NCBI GenBank assembly: GCA_004352715.1
Contig: SCFE01000004.1
Location: 1,999,739-2,063,738 of the forward strand
Source: Hofstenia miamia
Lineage: Eukaryota > Xenacoelomorpha > Acoela
Direction: 5' to 3'
Length of the DNA stretch: 64,000 nt
Each line of letters opens with the position of its first letter. The stretch's first letter is position 1. The translations under genes and the position numbers were made by a program. Shown one piece after another: positions 9,851 through 20,373 of this stretch. The notes beneath the pieces are model-generated. The model made no database searches. It saw only the letters and a list, made by a program, of their open reading frames with translations, and was not told where the DNA came from.

Positions 9851-11546
9851 TGTAGAATTGGCGGGTTGCATCTAGCAGCTTGAGCAGTACAAGTTTGCAA
9901 AGAATTACCATTGCTGAGATCATCCCATATTCTAACAAAACAAATGAAGATTGGTAATTTGCCAATTTCACTGTAGAAAAAAGAACTGATACCATTTCTG
10001 AAAAGGCAATACAGCTGGCAACCAATTTACACAGCATCATGCTGGAGCCAAAACTTTAGAAACTATCCTTACCATCCAGGGTGCTAACTTTGGTGGACGT
10101 GCACTTTTTCTAATGAAAAAAGTGCACCAGGGAAAAAGTGCACGCACTTTTGGAAAAAGTGCACGCCAATCTCAAAATATTTTTCTAGACCCGGCTTGAC
10201 CCCGGCCAACCCCGGACATTTATCAGGGACGTAAGTCCGGAGGGCTGACAAAGTTTGGTGACCCTGTGACCATTATTTCATGAGATAATTTTCATCAAAA
10301 TTCATTTTTAAGTGCACTTTTTCTTAACTAAGTTCACTTTTTCATATACCCTAATAACCCTAATTTCAACCTCAGGTTTTAGCAATAATAATTAGCCCTG
10401 ATATGATCTTTCTATTTGTGCACATATATTATACATATATTTCCCACATAAAATGAAAAAAACTCAAAATTATGAACTTTTATTTTTTCAAAAAATTTCA
10501 AAGACCCTAAACCATCTTTGAAGGCCTGCTTCTCACAAATTTCAAGAATGGTAACCCTTTTTAATGGCAGATTCAAGTAGATTAAGACTAGAACTTTCGA
10601 ATGGTATATGTTTCAAGTCCATAGTACCAATATTGGTTCCCTTAGCGGAGTCTAAAAAATTAGAAAAATTTTTTTTCTGGATGTACCCCTTTGAAAATTT
10701 CAAAGAGTAGACCATATTTGAAGGCCTGGTTCTCGCAAATTTCAAAAATGACAACCCTTTTTCATGGCAGATTCAAGTAGATTAAGACTAGAACTTTCGA
10801 ATGGTATATGTTTCAAGTCGATAGGACCAATATTGGTCCCTTAGCGGAGTCCAAAAAATTTCAAAAAATTTACTATGAGATACTATGAGAAAATCAAAAT
10901 TTTTTTATTTCACCAAAATGGTTTTTAAGCCATTTCCAGTTGTTTAAAGCAATAAAATCGTTTTGAAAAAAAATTTTTTCTGGAGGTACCCCTCTGAAAA
11001 TTTCCAAAGGTAGACCTTTTTGAAGGCCTGTTTCTCACAAATTTCAAGAATGACAACCCTTTTTCATGGCAGATTCAAGTAGATTAAGACTAGAACTTTC
11101 GAATGCTATATGTTTCAAGTCCATAGTACCAATATTGGTCCCTTAGCAGAGTCTAAAAAATTAGAAAAAATTTTTTTCTGAATGTACACCCCTCTAAAAA
11201 GGAAAAAGTGCACGTACAAAGAATTTTTATTATATCCCAATGGTTTTTAAGCCATTTCCAGTTGTTTAAAGCAATAAAATCGAAAAAAAAAATTTTGTCC
11301 AAAACAATTTTTTTGACCCGAGTTGACCATGTTCAGGCCCTTATATCTCGAAAGTTTCTAAGGTGTACCCCCCGTTTTTATGGCAGATTCATGTAGATTA
11401 AGACTAGAACTTTGGAATAGTGTGAATAAAAAAGTTGTAGGACCAATATTGGGCCCTAACCCGTCCCCAAGAAACAGTGCACCTAAGTTAAGAAAAAGTG
11501 CACTGCACCAAAAAGGAAAAAGTGCAAGTACTCAGGGCCCTAACCC

Positions 11547-11655
11547 NNNNNNNNNNNNNNNNNNNNNNNNNNNNNNNNNNNNNNNNNNNNNNNNNNNNNN
11601 NNNNNNNNNNNNNNNNNNNNNNNNNNNNNNNNNNNNNNNNNNNNNNNNNNNNNNN
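11547..11655. other. Assembly gap
   Basis: Run of N flanked by CCCTAACCC on the left and CCCTAA units on the right, so the hidden sequence is probably more telomere-type repeat. Confidence 0.95.
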
Positions 11656-11685
11656 CCCTAACCCTAACCCTAACCCTAACCCTAA
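11656..11685 (+). repeat. (CCCTAA)5 interstitial telomeric repeat
   Basis: Five exact CCCTAA units, with further CCCTAACCC before the gap at 11536-11546. This is the TTAGGG-type telomere repeat of vertebrates and many invertebrates, here located inside an LTR. Confidence 0.95.
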
Positions 11686-11979
11686 TTGTGTGTCTCAAGT
11701 TTAATTTCTAGCTCAATAAAACAAATTTAGCTCAGTGTTTGTTATCTCAGCTCATGTAATAAAGATATTAATAACATGTAATTACTATGTATATGTGTAT
11801 GCCAACAGCATAATATACTTGCAAAGTGTGATATTATGTGCATATTCAATTGATCAAGTTAGTTGTTCTATTATTCCCAATGCCTATTTGTAGCCCAGGC
11901 ACTTTGGAGTTCCTCCCACATTATCGCCAGATCTTACAAGTTTATTATCATATTAACAATACCAGATCTAAAAGGGTTA

Positions 11980-13530
11980 GTACATGAACAACTTTTGTTG
12001 CCAACTTTTGTCACCAATTTCTGTCATCCAAACGAACAACTTTTGTCGCCAACTTTTGTTGTTGATTAGGTATGCTACATGAACAACTTTAGTCATTTAA
12101 TTAGTTTTGGACAAAAGTTGGGGAGGGGATGCTACACAAACGATTTTTGTTGGTGACAAAAATTGGTGACAAAAGTTGTTCATGTAGCATAGTGTTACAA
12201 CAACTTTTTATTATTTCAGTTATTTCATTGTAAAATATTTAAGAAAGAATTGCAAGAATATCCGAATATGCAGAAATATTTATAATATGAAATATTAATA
12301 TTGCTCATTTAACAACAGTTGAACTAAAATATTAAAATATTTTTCAATATTAAATTTTTGGAATATGCATTAGCAACAAGCTATTTTATGTTATATTTTA
12401 ATGTGTTTATTCAAACAACATATATTGTTTCAATATCTGTATTCATATTTTCTTGACTATTATTAAACCTTGCCTGATGAAATGTGCTTGTTTACATTCC
12501 TAAATGAGTGATTGTAATAATGCCCTTGGATTTGAGCGGCAAATTGCCTAATTATAGCACGCATTTCACTAAAGCATGGAGATGTCAACAGTGTGGTCCC
12601 ATGAAGATCTTATTAAATTAATTGAAGTGGTCAAAGAAAAACATTCAGTGTGGGATGTTTCTTCTGATGACTATATTAATGTAATAACTTCCTCATACTG
12701 ATTGCATATATTCATCACTCTAAAAACTATCGAAATTAATGAAATCACATTAAAAATACGATTGTTTTTGAGCTATCTCAGCTAACAGAATGTGTAGTAA
12801 CCTGTGTTGTTGCGTATTTTCATTGGAGAGCAGATTATCATTATCACTGTGCATGAATAACGAAATAAGAATGATGGTGTTTACTTTGAAATTCAACCAA
12901 ACAATACTTGAGTTCACAAAGCTATGCTGTGATCAACCTCCCAATCTAATCACTATTTTATGACTCACACAGTTCAAATGTTTCTGTTTACTACAAAGGA
13001 TTCCTTTTGATGAGTTAATTGTTTTAATTTAATACTGATACACAAGTATACAAAAGAAATGCCTACATAGGGATATGCGTTTATTTTAACATAAAAATGT
13101 ACAAATCATGATTATTTATACTATAAACCTAATTAATTTTAAATTTTACAGTATGAAATGAACTCTGAAAACGATTGAAATTATAGCTTAAAATTGTTTA
13201 TTTATCTTTCAAGGTGATAATTACTAGAAAGTTGGAGAAACATTTCTCTGACAAAAAAGTTGGTCAGAGCACCCTGCTACATGAACAACTTTTGTCATTT
13301 AATTACTTCACGACTAAAGTTTGCGAAAGGGGTGCTACACAAACAATTTTTATTGTCCAATTTTTGTTGGACCGAACGAACAACTTTTGTCACCAACTTT
13401 AGTTGGACCAAACGAACAACTTTAGTCTAGATAATTACTCCCGATTTTAGTCATGGAAGAGGGGTGCTACACAAATGATTTTCGTTGCCAACAAAAATCA
13501 GCAACAAAAGTTGTTTGTGTAGCATGGGCT
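11980..13530. mobile_element. TIR transposon with subterminal repeats, Harbinger-like
   Basis: This 1.55-kb insertion in the LTR begins TACATGAACAACTTTTGTTGC after TTA and ends with the inverse (GCAACAAAAGTTGTTTGTGTAGCA...), followed by TTA. A 3-bp TTA duplication fits PIF/Harbinger. The terminal sequence recurs in both orientations at about 12023, 12068, 12131, 12170, 13275, 13333, 13376, 13412, 13469 and 13505. Clustered subterminal repeats of this kind act as transposase sites in related elements. Only a MADF-like fragment is coding inside, so the element is non-autonomous. The first few bases of the left TIR do not pair with the right, so the TTA duplication may be fortuitous. Confidence 0.6.
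12576..12701 (+). pseudogene. MADF/Myb-like DNA-binding domain fragment
   Basis: The 41-codon frame starting MEMSTVWSHEDLIKLIEVV continues with HSVWDVSSDDYINV and then a stop. W-x-x-x-x-LI-x-LI-x-x-V-x-x-x-x-x-xWD-x-x-x-x-x-Y-x-N is the start of a MADF or Myb/SANT-like fold, which accompanies the transposase in PIF/Harbinger elements. Only the first two helices are present. It may be a truncated exon, since a spliced second exon was not found. It lies in the middle of a TIR element, which supports a transposon origin. Confidence 0.5.
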
Positions 13531-13849
13531 TTATAGTGAAAAATAAAGCAAACATTATCCAGTGAGAACAAAATTTATTTGACATTTGATAACAGTAAGT
13601 TCCCTATTTATTACAACAAAAGGAAAATATTTACCATTTTACAAAATTATTTGTTTCCCTTGCAAATTCATTGAGCAATCACACATTTCTCTAATCAAGG
13701 GGACAATAACACTAAATTTGAAACCTAAGTTCAAATAACTGCAAATTAATAAAAATCAATAGATCAAAGGTAGTAAATAGCACTGAATTATTTGGAGAGT
13801 ACCAATAATTGAAAAATAAAAATAAAGAAGGGCCCCAAGTGACTCTACA

Positions 13850-14096
13850 GTAGAACCAAGCAAGCAATTTAAGCACTTCTCTTTCAGACATCACTTTGGA
13901 GGGAAGCCATACAAATTGGTCATCCTGGATATTACCTAAAACAATTACTAGTTACTTGGATAAATTACCAATGTTTATGTTTTAAGTTTACTATTCTAAT
14001 TTCATGGAATCTGGGATGTTGCAATATGGTCACTTCTGCAACCTTCTGCTGTGACAATGAGTTCTGTAGTGTAATTAGAGTTACCAGGCTGTGATT
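13850..14096. other. No feature seen
   Basis: Short AT-rich stretch between the 5' LTR edge and a LINE fragment. No repeat or ORF is supported. Confidence 0.5.
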
Positions 14097-14690
14097 TTAC
14101 ATTAATGTTGCACTGGATGATGTTACATGGGTAGGACTTTTATTGATAGATTCCAGTGAATGTTCAGCAAGAAAATTTTCAATCATGTATGATTGTTTTT
14201 TGTCATAGAAATTTACATTGAAATCTTCACATATCATTATTCTATCATAATAAGTTAAATTTTGAAATTCAGTACTTTTATATCCAAAAAACTCCTTTTG
14301 ATGCTTTTTGTGTGGGGAGAATGTTACATTTAACAGAAAACCTTCACCATAAATTGATTCAAGCCACATGCTTTCAAATACTTCATGCACAACTTCTAGA
14401 TCATAGTGTCTGTTAAATTGAAAAACTTTTGGTGCAATTATTAATAAGCCACCACCAATTTTAACTCTAGGCTAATTAAAGATGTCCAGCATGTTGAATG
14501 ATGGGTTATATGTGTTGAAATTAGTATCACTAGTAAACCAGGTTTCTGTTAAACAGTAGATTGTATTGCAGCCAAGAGAATGAGTTAGGACAAAGACATT
14601 TTCAAAGGATTCCTTAGATCATGTACATTTAAGGAAACAAATTTAACCTTTTTAATACACATTTTCAAAACATTAAATAGCTGACCTTGC
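14097..14690 (-). pseudogene. LINE APE endonuclease fragment
   Basis: On the minus strand, sequence resembling the apurinic-endonuclease domain of a non-LTR retrotransposon runs through several frames: VKFVSLNVHDLRN, then a TETW-like block (degenerate, KPGLL), VHEVFESMWLES and YYDRIMICEDFNVNFYD. The last corresponds to the GDFN motif, with the Gly changed to Glu. The domain nicks target DNA to prime reverse transcription. It is broken by stops and truncated at both ends: the lower side fades out near 14097 and the upper side meets an R4-like fragment at about 14866. It is distinct in sequence from the LINE at 27-29 kb. Confidence 0.65.
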
Positions 14691-14865
14691 TCATGTATTT
14701 TTAGATTAGGTTTTTCTGCATATCATTACCTATCTCTATTATTCATTTACTTATATTATATGTAACAATTCTACTACAAATTATTAGGTATGTTTGACAA
14801 AACTGACATGAAATTCCTGACAGAATCTTTAGGTAAAATATTTTGCTTCTGCTTTGAACTAAATT

Positions 14866-15732
14866 TACCAATTTCTACCACTATTTCTGCTACTACATCT
14901 ACCACTTCATTTTCCTTTTGATTCATCTGTTCAGCCCTTCTTTTTTCCTTTCTTTATTCTCAATTCTTCTCTCCCATGCTGGCTTTCTGTCTCCCTTATC
15001 ATCTTGTTGTCTTTTCTTCTTCATGTCCATGCCTACATTCTTCAGCAACTCCCATGCACATGCATATACTCTTAGCATCTATCCTTTCTAATACTTTGTT
15101 AACCTTTGCTGTTTTTACTGCTAACATGCTTCTCTTAATGCCTCTTGAAACTGGCAACCTACTTCTGTCTTCTATTTCTTTCTTCATCTCCTCCTTGATT
15201 GCTGCCTCTGTTTCAACAGCTCTGGTTTCTGCTGTTTGTACCACTATTTCTGCTACTACATCTGCCACTTCATTTTCTTTTTGCTTCATCTGTTCAGCTT
15301 TTTTTCCCCTTATTCTCATCCAGCTTCAAGTTTCTGACCAGACCTGCAAGCCTCTGTTCTGTAACTTCTAATTCTGTTTCTTCTTTTTCCCATTCTTCCA
15401 ACATTCTCTTTCTATAACACCTCTCATCTGGTCTGCTTCTTCTGTAACACTCCAATGCTATCCTGTTCTGCTCATCTGTCCACTTGTGCCATTGTCCATT
15501 GGTCTGTGTGGATTTTATACTGCTACTTCTCAAATGCACACTCCCAATTTTGGAGTCTGCATGTTGACCAGAGTTTCTTCACACCCTCTGACCATTTAAG
15601 GCCTGTTGGGGACTGAGGGCCTTTTCTTTTGGCTTTCATTGAAGGTACAGTCAGGGGGCAGGCTTGAAGCTCAGTCCTTGAGGTCCCAGTCTAGCATTTT
15701 ACCCTTTTATTATTGTTATTATTATTATTAGG
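14866..15732 (-). mobile_element. 5' part of an R4/Dong-like LINE, minus strand
   Basis: The sequence matches plus-strand copies at 30021-30258 and 30721-31049. Encoded pieces are 15294-15539 (WHKWTDEQNRIALECYRRS, a Myb-like or basic N-terminal segment, then EVTEQRLAGLVRNL) and 14999-15319 (Glu/Lys-rich helix, then RLPVSRGIKRSMLAVKTAKVNKVLERID). These overlap in different frames, so there is a frameshift near 15300. The 5' end abuts (TAA)n at 15707-15730, the kind of site used by Dong. Segment 14866-14945 partly duplicates 15230-15310. RT and endonuclease are absent: the copy stops near 14866. Confidence 0.7.
15707..15730 (+). repeat. (ATT)n microsatellite at the 5' edge of the R4-like copy
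   Basis: TTATTATTGTTATTATTATT-type run adjoining the start of the minus-strand R4-like element; on that strand it reads (TAA)n. Confidence 0.9.
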
Positions 15733-16456
15733 ACAATAATAGTGGAATGCATGAAATTTATGCAATGGCATCATGCTAGCTATAAATTTGGTTTTATGAA
15801 TAGGTAATTAACATGTGGAAATAAATAGAAATTCAGAAAAAATATTCTGAAAATGCAAAATTTTCTGCACTATTGTCTGTAAATATATACCATATGCTGT
15901 GAATTTGGTATATTATGCAGTTGTTTTTTGCCTTTTTAAATATGTTTTTTTATAGTTTTTTACCAAATATTAGTGTCTCTTTTGTCCACATGCACAATAT
16001 TCTATACCTTGCCTTTCATAGAATCATTTAATATATTTTACTGAAGGATGCAGAATTTGTTCCTAATTATATTCTGGCAATGCAACAAGTACATAACTGT
16101 AAAAGTAAAAAAATGTCATTTAAATCCAGTTTTTTAACAATGTAGTTGACTGACTCCCTGTTATATAATTAAATCTGTTTGATATTAAACTGCTTGATTT
16201 ATTCCTTTGTACAGATAGGGTAAATTACACTTTTCTCCTTGTCTCACAAAAAACTTGCTTTTGTTGGATATTAGAATTTCAATAAATATGTAACAGCATC
16301 AACCTAGAAAACAAATGATGCAGCTACAGCTATATCTTCATTATCATAAAATCAAGAGATTTGAGAATGTCCTATGCTTCAAGTAATGGGAAGGTTGATA
16401 GGTAATGACATTAGTAATTTCTATTTTTAAGAGCAATTTCTCTCCCTATCACTCAG
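15731..16456. other. AT-rich, no feature seen
   Basis: No coding potential, RNA or obvious repeat beyond general AT-richness. Confidence 0.5.
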
Positions 16457-16862
16457 TACCCAACCAGTTGGTACTTTGTATCAACATATGAAATCTTGAA
16501 ACTGACATAGGGAACCTTGAGATTGACATAGCAAATTTTTATTACAATATGAACAAAAAATTATCATGAATGCATTATGAATATCAATAACATTAGATGG
16601 GTCAGTCAAATTTTTATCATATGTACATTAAAATATTCATCTGAGTTTTTTCTATGAAATCAAGTATATTATTTTTTCATTTAATTACATTAAAACTCAA
16701 TAAGTAACTGCGAAAGACTAAATTTTAAAGTCCCTTTTAATATAATAGATATGTATACCTCATTCATGCTAAATTTTTATTCATATTGTAATAAAGATTT
16801 GCTATGTTGGTTTCAAGATTTCATATGTTGATAAAAAGTACTAACCTAACCTACCCAACCAG
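16457..16862. mobile_element. MITE copy 1 with 11-bp target duplication
   Basis: TACCCAACCAG occurs at 16457-16467 and 16852-16862. Between them are inverted arms: left TTGGTACTTTGTATCAAC...GAAATCTTGAAAC, right GTTTCAAGATTTCATATGTTGATAAAAAGTAC. The arms continue inward with CATAGCAAAT and GAACAAAAA-type sequence. About 385 bp, no coding capacity. A 9-11-bp duplication with long TIRs fits Mutator-like MITEs. The right arm has an extra CTAACCTAAC next to the duplication. Confidence 0.75.
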
Positions 16863-17297
16863 GTGGCATGCTAAATTGCCAATCTATTTTGAATGGTACT
16901 ATAATGCTGAATAATCAATAGAGAAGTCCCTATAGTAGGCGACCAGGGTTTATAAATTAAATATTTTCAAAATATTCAGCATTTAACATAACATTTTTTT
17001 ACATCAGAGGACCTAATTGAAAATCTCCCATGCATATTTAAGCAATATGGTATTGATGACCTTAAAAATTCACTAAATGTGAAAATATGATAAAAAAAAC
17101 TTTTATAAAAACCATTTATGTTTCCCACAATTTTGTGGGAAACTTCATTTAGGGTTTCTGACGTCACAGTAAAAATTATAGTTTAATACTGAATATCTCA
17201 AAGATAAATAATATTGAGATGCTGGTCACCTACTATATGAAATTTGTTATTGATTATTCATCTATATAGTAGCATTTTAGCAGTATTTAATTTTGGG

Positions 17298-17693
17298 TGA
17301 AAGTCCCAGTTGGTACTTTTTATCAACATACGAAATCTTGAAACTGACATAGGGAACCTTGAGATCAACATAGCAAATCATTATGACAATATGAACAAAA
17401 AATTTAGCATGAATGAGGTATACATATCAATTATATCAAAAGAGACATCAAAATTTATTGAGTTGTAATCTAGACTGATAAAATATTATACTCAATTTCA
17501 TAAAAAAAACAAATATTATAATGTACATATGAGAAAATTTTAAATGACCCATCTAATGTTATTAATCTTCATACCTCATTCATGCTAAATTTTTGTTCAT
17601 ATTGTCATAACGATTTGCTATGAAGATCTCAAGGATCCCTATGTAGGTTTCAAGATTTCGTGTGTTGATAAAAAGTACCAAATGAAAGTCCCA
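17298..17693. mobile_element. MITE copy 2 with 11-bp target duplication
   Basis: TGAAAGTCCCA at 17298-17308 is repeated exactly at 17683-17693. The 374-bp element between has near-perfect TIRs of at least 36 bp beginning GTTGGTACTTTTTATCAACA and TTTGGTACTTTTTATCAACA. It is the same family as the element at 16468-16851, including the internal AGCATGAATGAGGTATAC and GATGGGTCA segments. Probably mobilised in trans by a Mutator-like transposase. Confidence 0.85.
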
Positions 17694-17704
17694 TGCTTGA
17701 TGCG

Positions 17705-17872
17705 TTGGTACTTTTTTTCATTCTATAAAATCTCAAACATTCCAAATTTCTCTCAGAATGAACACTTCAGTAATTTTTATAAGGGAAATGTGTCCATTAA
17801 ATAATAATCTTGGAAGGATTTAAGTTAAATTTGGAAAATTTGAGATTTTCAAGAATGAAAAAAAGAGTGTCC
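17705..17872. repeat. Third, diverged inverted-repeat element
   Basis: Left arm TTGGTACTTTTTTTCATTCT...AAAATCTCAAA pairs with right arm ending GAGATTTTCAAGAATGAAAAAAAGAGTGTCC. The outer TTGGTAC matches the start of the two MITEs. It is about 170 bp and lies 200 bp upstream of the MULE gene, so it could instead be part of that element's 5' terminus. Confidence 0.5.
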
Positions 17873-18934
17873 GTGAAATACCTCGCACATGAAATACCTC
17901 GTATGTCGTCATTACTACGTCATCTTTCATTTGCATTAGTTTTTAGTAATTAATTTAGTAATTAAATGAAATGGAATGAAATATCTCTATTTATAGTTGC
18001 TTTAATATAATATATTTATTCGATTACTTATTAGAACGTAATGCACTCTGATTTTTATGCAGAATCTCATACAATGGAATTTATTGAAAGCACACGAGGC
18101 AAGCAGCAATTAATTTATGAAGGCTTTGTGTACTGAAAAATTCAACACACTGGATATGTTGTTCTACAAAATGTGGAGCTAGAGGGATAACATCAAATGA
18201 TATTTTTAAGCTTACATGTACAATACGAAATATTTAATATCTGACTTAATATCTAGGTGTGCATAATCACGTTAACGATGAGATAGAAATAAAGAAGAAA
18301 TTAGCTAGGAGATTTATTAGAAAAAAATTCCATGAAAATCCCTTGCAATCTACTACGGGTTGTGTGAAGAAAGCTCTTACTGAATTGCCTGTGGGAGACG
18401 TTGCTATTCTACCTTCAATCGTAAGTTGCGAGGAAATACCGTTTACTACTTTTGTTATTAGGAACAGCTTTCTAATAGCCTACTAAGCCTTAAAAAAAGG
18501 TTGGTTATCCCTCTTGCAGTGATATGGATTTCGAAATTCCACGTCAACTACGACTTACAACTGATGGTGCCGAAGATATGGTTATATTAGACCAGCAAAT
18601 AGACAATGAAAGACTCATTATCTTGTCATCCTCTTCCCAATTAAGTGTGCTGTCTCAAAGCAGTCATTTTTTTGCTGATGGTACCTTTAAAACAACTCCT
18701 TCTCAGTTTTATCAAATTTATACACTCGGTGAAACATATGGTAACATTTAGTCTTTTGTGCATAGTTGCTATATTAATTATTGATTTTAATTATGCACTG
18801 TTTAGATTCAAAGTTTATACCGTTGGTATTTATGCTATTACCACGCAAGTCATATGTATTCTATTTTTTTGCACTGACTACAGTTAAGCTTCACTGTAGT
18901 AAATTGGGGTTGAAATGACGCCCTAAATGTTTCA

Positions 18935-19591
18935 CGAGCGACTTTGAGGCAGCTTTTTTAAAAGCAGCAGACGAGGTTTTTCCAGCCATTCAACATCAGG
19001 GTTGTTACTACCACTTCTGCAACTGTATCCTCACGTATATTTTACTATTTTTACATTGTACTGAAACAGATTATTTAGTTTTGTTCAGCAAAATGGACTT
19101 ATTCAGTTGTATAAGCTTGACAAGACCGCGAAGCAAATAGTTCGGGTGCTAATGGCTCTTCCCTTTCTTAAAAATTTTGAAATAATAGAGGTTTTCCCAA
19201 CTTTAAAAGCATTAGCTATTGGATACTATCCATGCCTGCGTTGTTTATTTGATTATTTTGAAAGGTTTTACAATAGTTTTTAAACAAGCTATTTTCATGT
19301 TTAGGAATTGGCTTTCAAAGTCTAAAGAAATTAGCGTATATAGGCTTCTGGATCGAACAAATAATAAACTGGAAGGTTTTCACAGTCTTATGAATAAGCA
19401 TTTTAAAGGGAGACATTCCAATATTTATGAATTTTTTGAATTTGTTCAAGGTTTGTTTTTTAATTAGGCAATGATTTCTGTAATATTTTAGATCAAGAGG
19501 CACTTGTACGGCGTATTATTGCACAATCAAAATTGGGGGAAAAAATTTATCGGAAAAAAGGCACTTATCAAATGTTAGATAGACGCATTGG
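18935..19591 (+). repeat. MULE central segment, copy 1
   Basis: It starts CGAGCGACTTTGAGGC and runs to the single N at 19592. It is nearly identical to 19593-20249, with a handful of substitutions. Confidence 0.9.
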
Positions 19592-19592
19592 N

Positions 19593-20372
19593 CGAGCGAC
19601 TTTGAGGCAGCTTTTTTAAAAGCAGCAGACGAGGTTTTTCCAGCCATTCAACATCAGGGTTGTTACTACCACTTCTGCAACTGTATCCTCACGTATATTT
19701 TACTATTTTTACATTGTACTGAAACAGATTATTTAGTTTTGTTCAGCAAAATGGACTTATTCAGTTGTATAAGCTTGACAAGACCGCGAAGCAAATAGTT
19801 CGGGTGCTAATGGCTCTTCCCTTTCTTAAAAATTTTGAAATAATAGAGGTTTTCCCAACTTTAAAAGCATTAGCTATTGGATACTATCCATGCCTGCGTT
19901 GTTTATTTGATTATTTTGAAAGGTTTTACAATAGTTTTTAAACAAGCTATTTTCATGTTTAGGAATTGGCTTTCAAAGTCTAAAGAAATTTGCGTATATA
20001 GGCTTCTGGATCGAACAAATAATAAACTGGAAGGTTTTCACAGTCTTATGAATAAGCATTTTAAAGGGAGACATTCCAATATTTATGAATTTTTTGAATT
20101 TGTTCAAGGTTTGTTTTTTAATTAGGCAATGATTTCTGTAATCTTTTAGATCAAGAGGCACTTGTAAGGCGTATTATTGCACAATCAAAAGTGGGGGAAA
20201 AAATTTATCGGAAAAAATGCACTTATCAAATGTTAGATAGACGCATTGGTGTTCTATTCAACAGAAAAGATTCTGGCGATATTTCTCGATCAAGATTTCT
20301 ACTAGCCATATCTCATTGCATTCTGACATTAAAGCGGGATCATTTTATCTCTGAAGATAATCTACTGGATTC
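19593..20372 (+). repeat. MULE central segment, copy 2
   Basis: Restarts at CGAGCGACTTTGAGGC after the single N and extends further 3' than copy 1, to AATCTACTGGATTC before the N at 20373. Confidence 0.9.
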
Positions 20373-20373
20373 N

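Larger units (their letters stand above)
10088..11685. repeat. Satellite-like block with telomeric repeats inserted in the LTR
   Basis: The block interrupts the LTR at GGTGCTAA. It holds a degenerate tandem array: a unit with CTTCTCACAAATTTCAAGAATG and GATTAAGACTAGAACTTTC recurs at about 10529, 10732, 11031 and partly 11377, spaced 200-300 bp. Motifs GTGCACTTTTTC and GAAAAAGTGCAC occur at both ends and in between. After a 109-bp gap it ends in five perfect CCCTAA units. Confidence 0.7.
693..13849 (-). mobile_element. Ty3/gypsy-type LTR retrotransposon, defective, with nested insertions
   Basis: Two long direct repeats bracket a minus-strand coding region in the order gag, protease, RNase H tail, integrase, extra 3' ORFs. 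Protease upstream and integrase downstream of RNase H is the Ty3/gypsy order. The 3' LTR is about 693-1590. The 5' LTR spans 9851-13849 but is split by insertions at about 10088-11685 and 11980-13530. The LTR ends read TGTAGA...TCTACA on the minus strand (5' LTR). A G-rich polypurine tract abuts the 3' LTR. The element cannot be autonomous: every ORF is broken by stops or frameshifts, and the RT core between protease and RNase H is absent. Single Ns at 9087 and 9489 show that the 5' leader is imperfectly assembled. No 5-bp target duplication could be confirmed (GTAGA follows the 5' LTR; the 3' flank does not match). Confidence 0.85.
9851..13849 (-). repeat. 5' LTR, split by two insertions
   Basis: LTR segments 9851-10087, about 11686-11979 and 13532-13849 align in order with the 3' LTR. 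Left end TGTAGAATT and right end GACTCTACA give the inverted terminal hexamer TGTAGA/TCTACA. Without the insertions the LTR is about 850-860 bp, close to the 3' copy. Many point differences between the two LTRs indicate an old insertion. Confidence 0.8.

Noticed and set aside
14976-15417. Plus-strand open frames of up to 131 codons with hydrophobic, Ser/Leu-rich product
   Set aside because: They are antisense to the R4-like ORF, whose minus-strand protein matches the copy at 30-31 kb.
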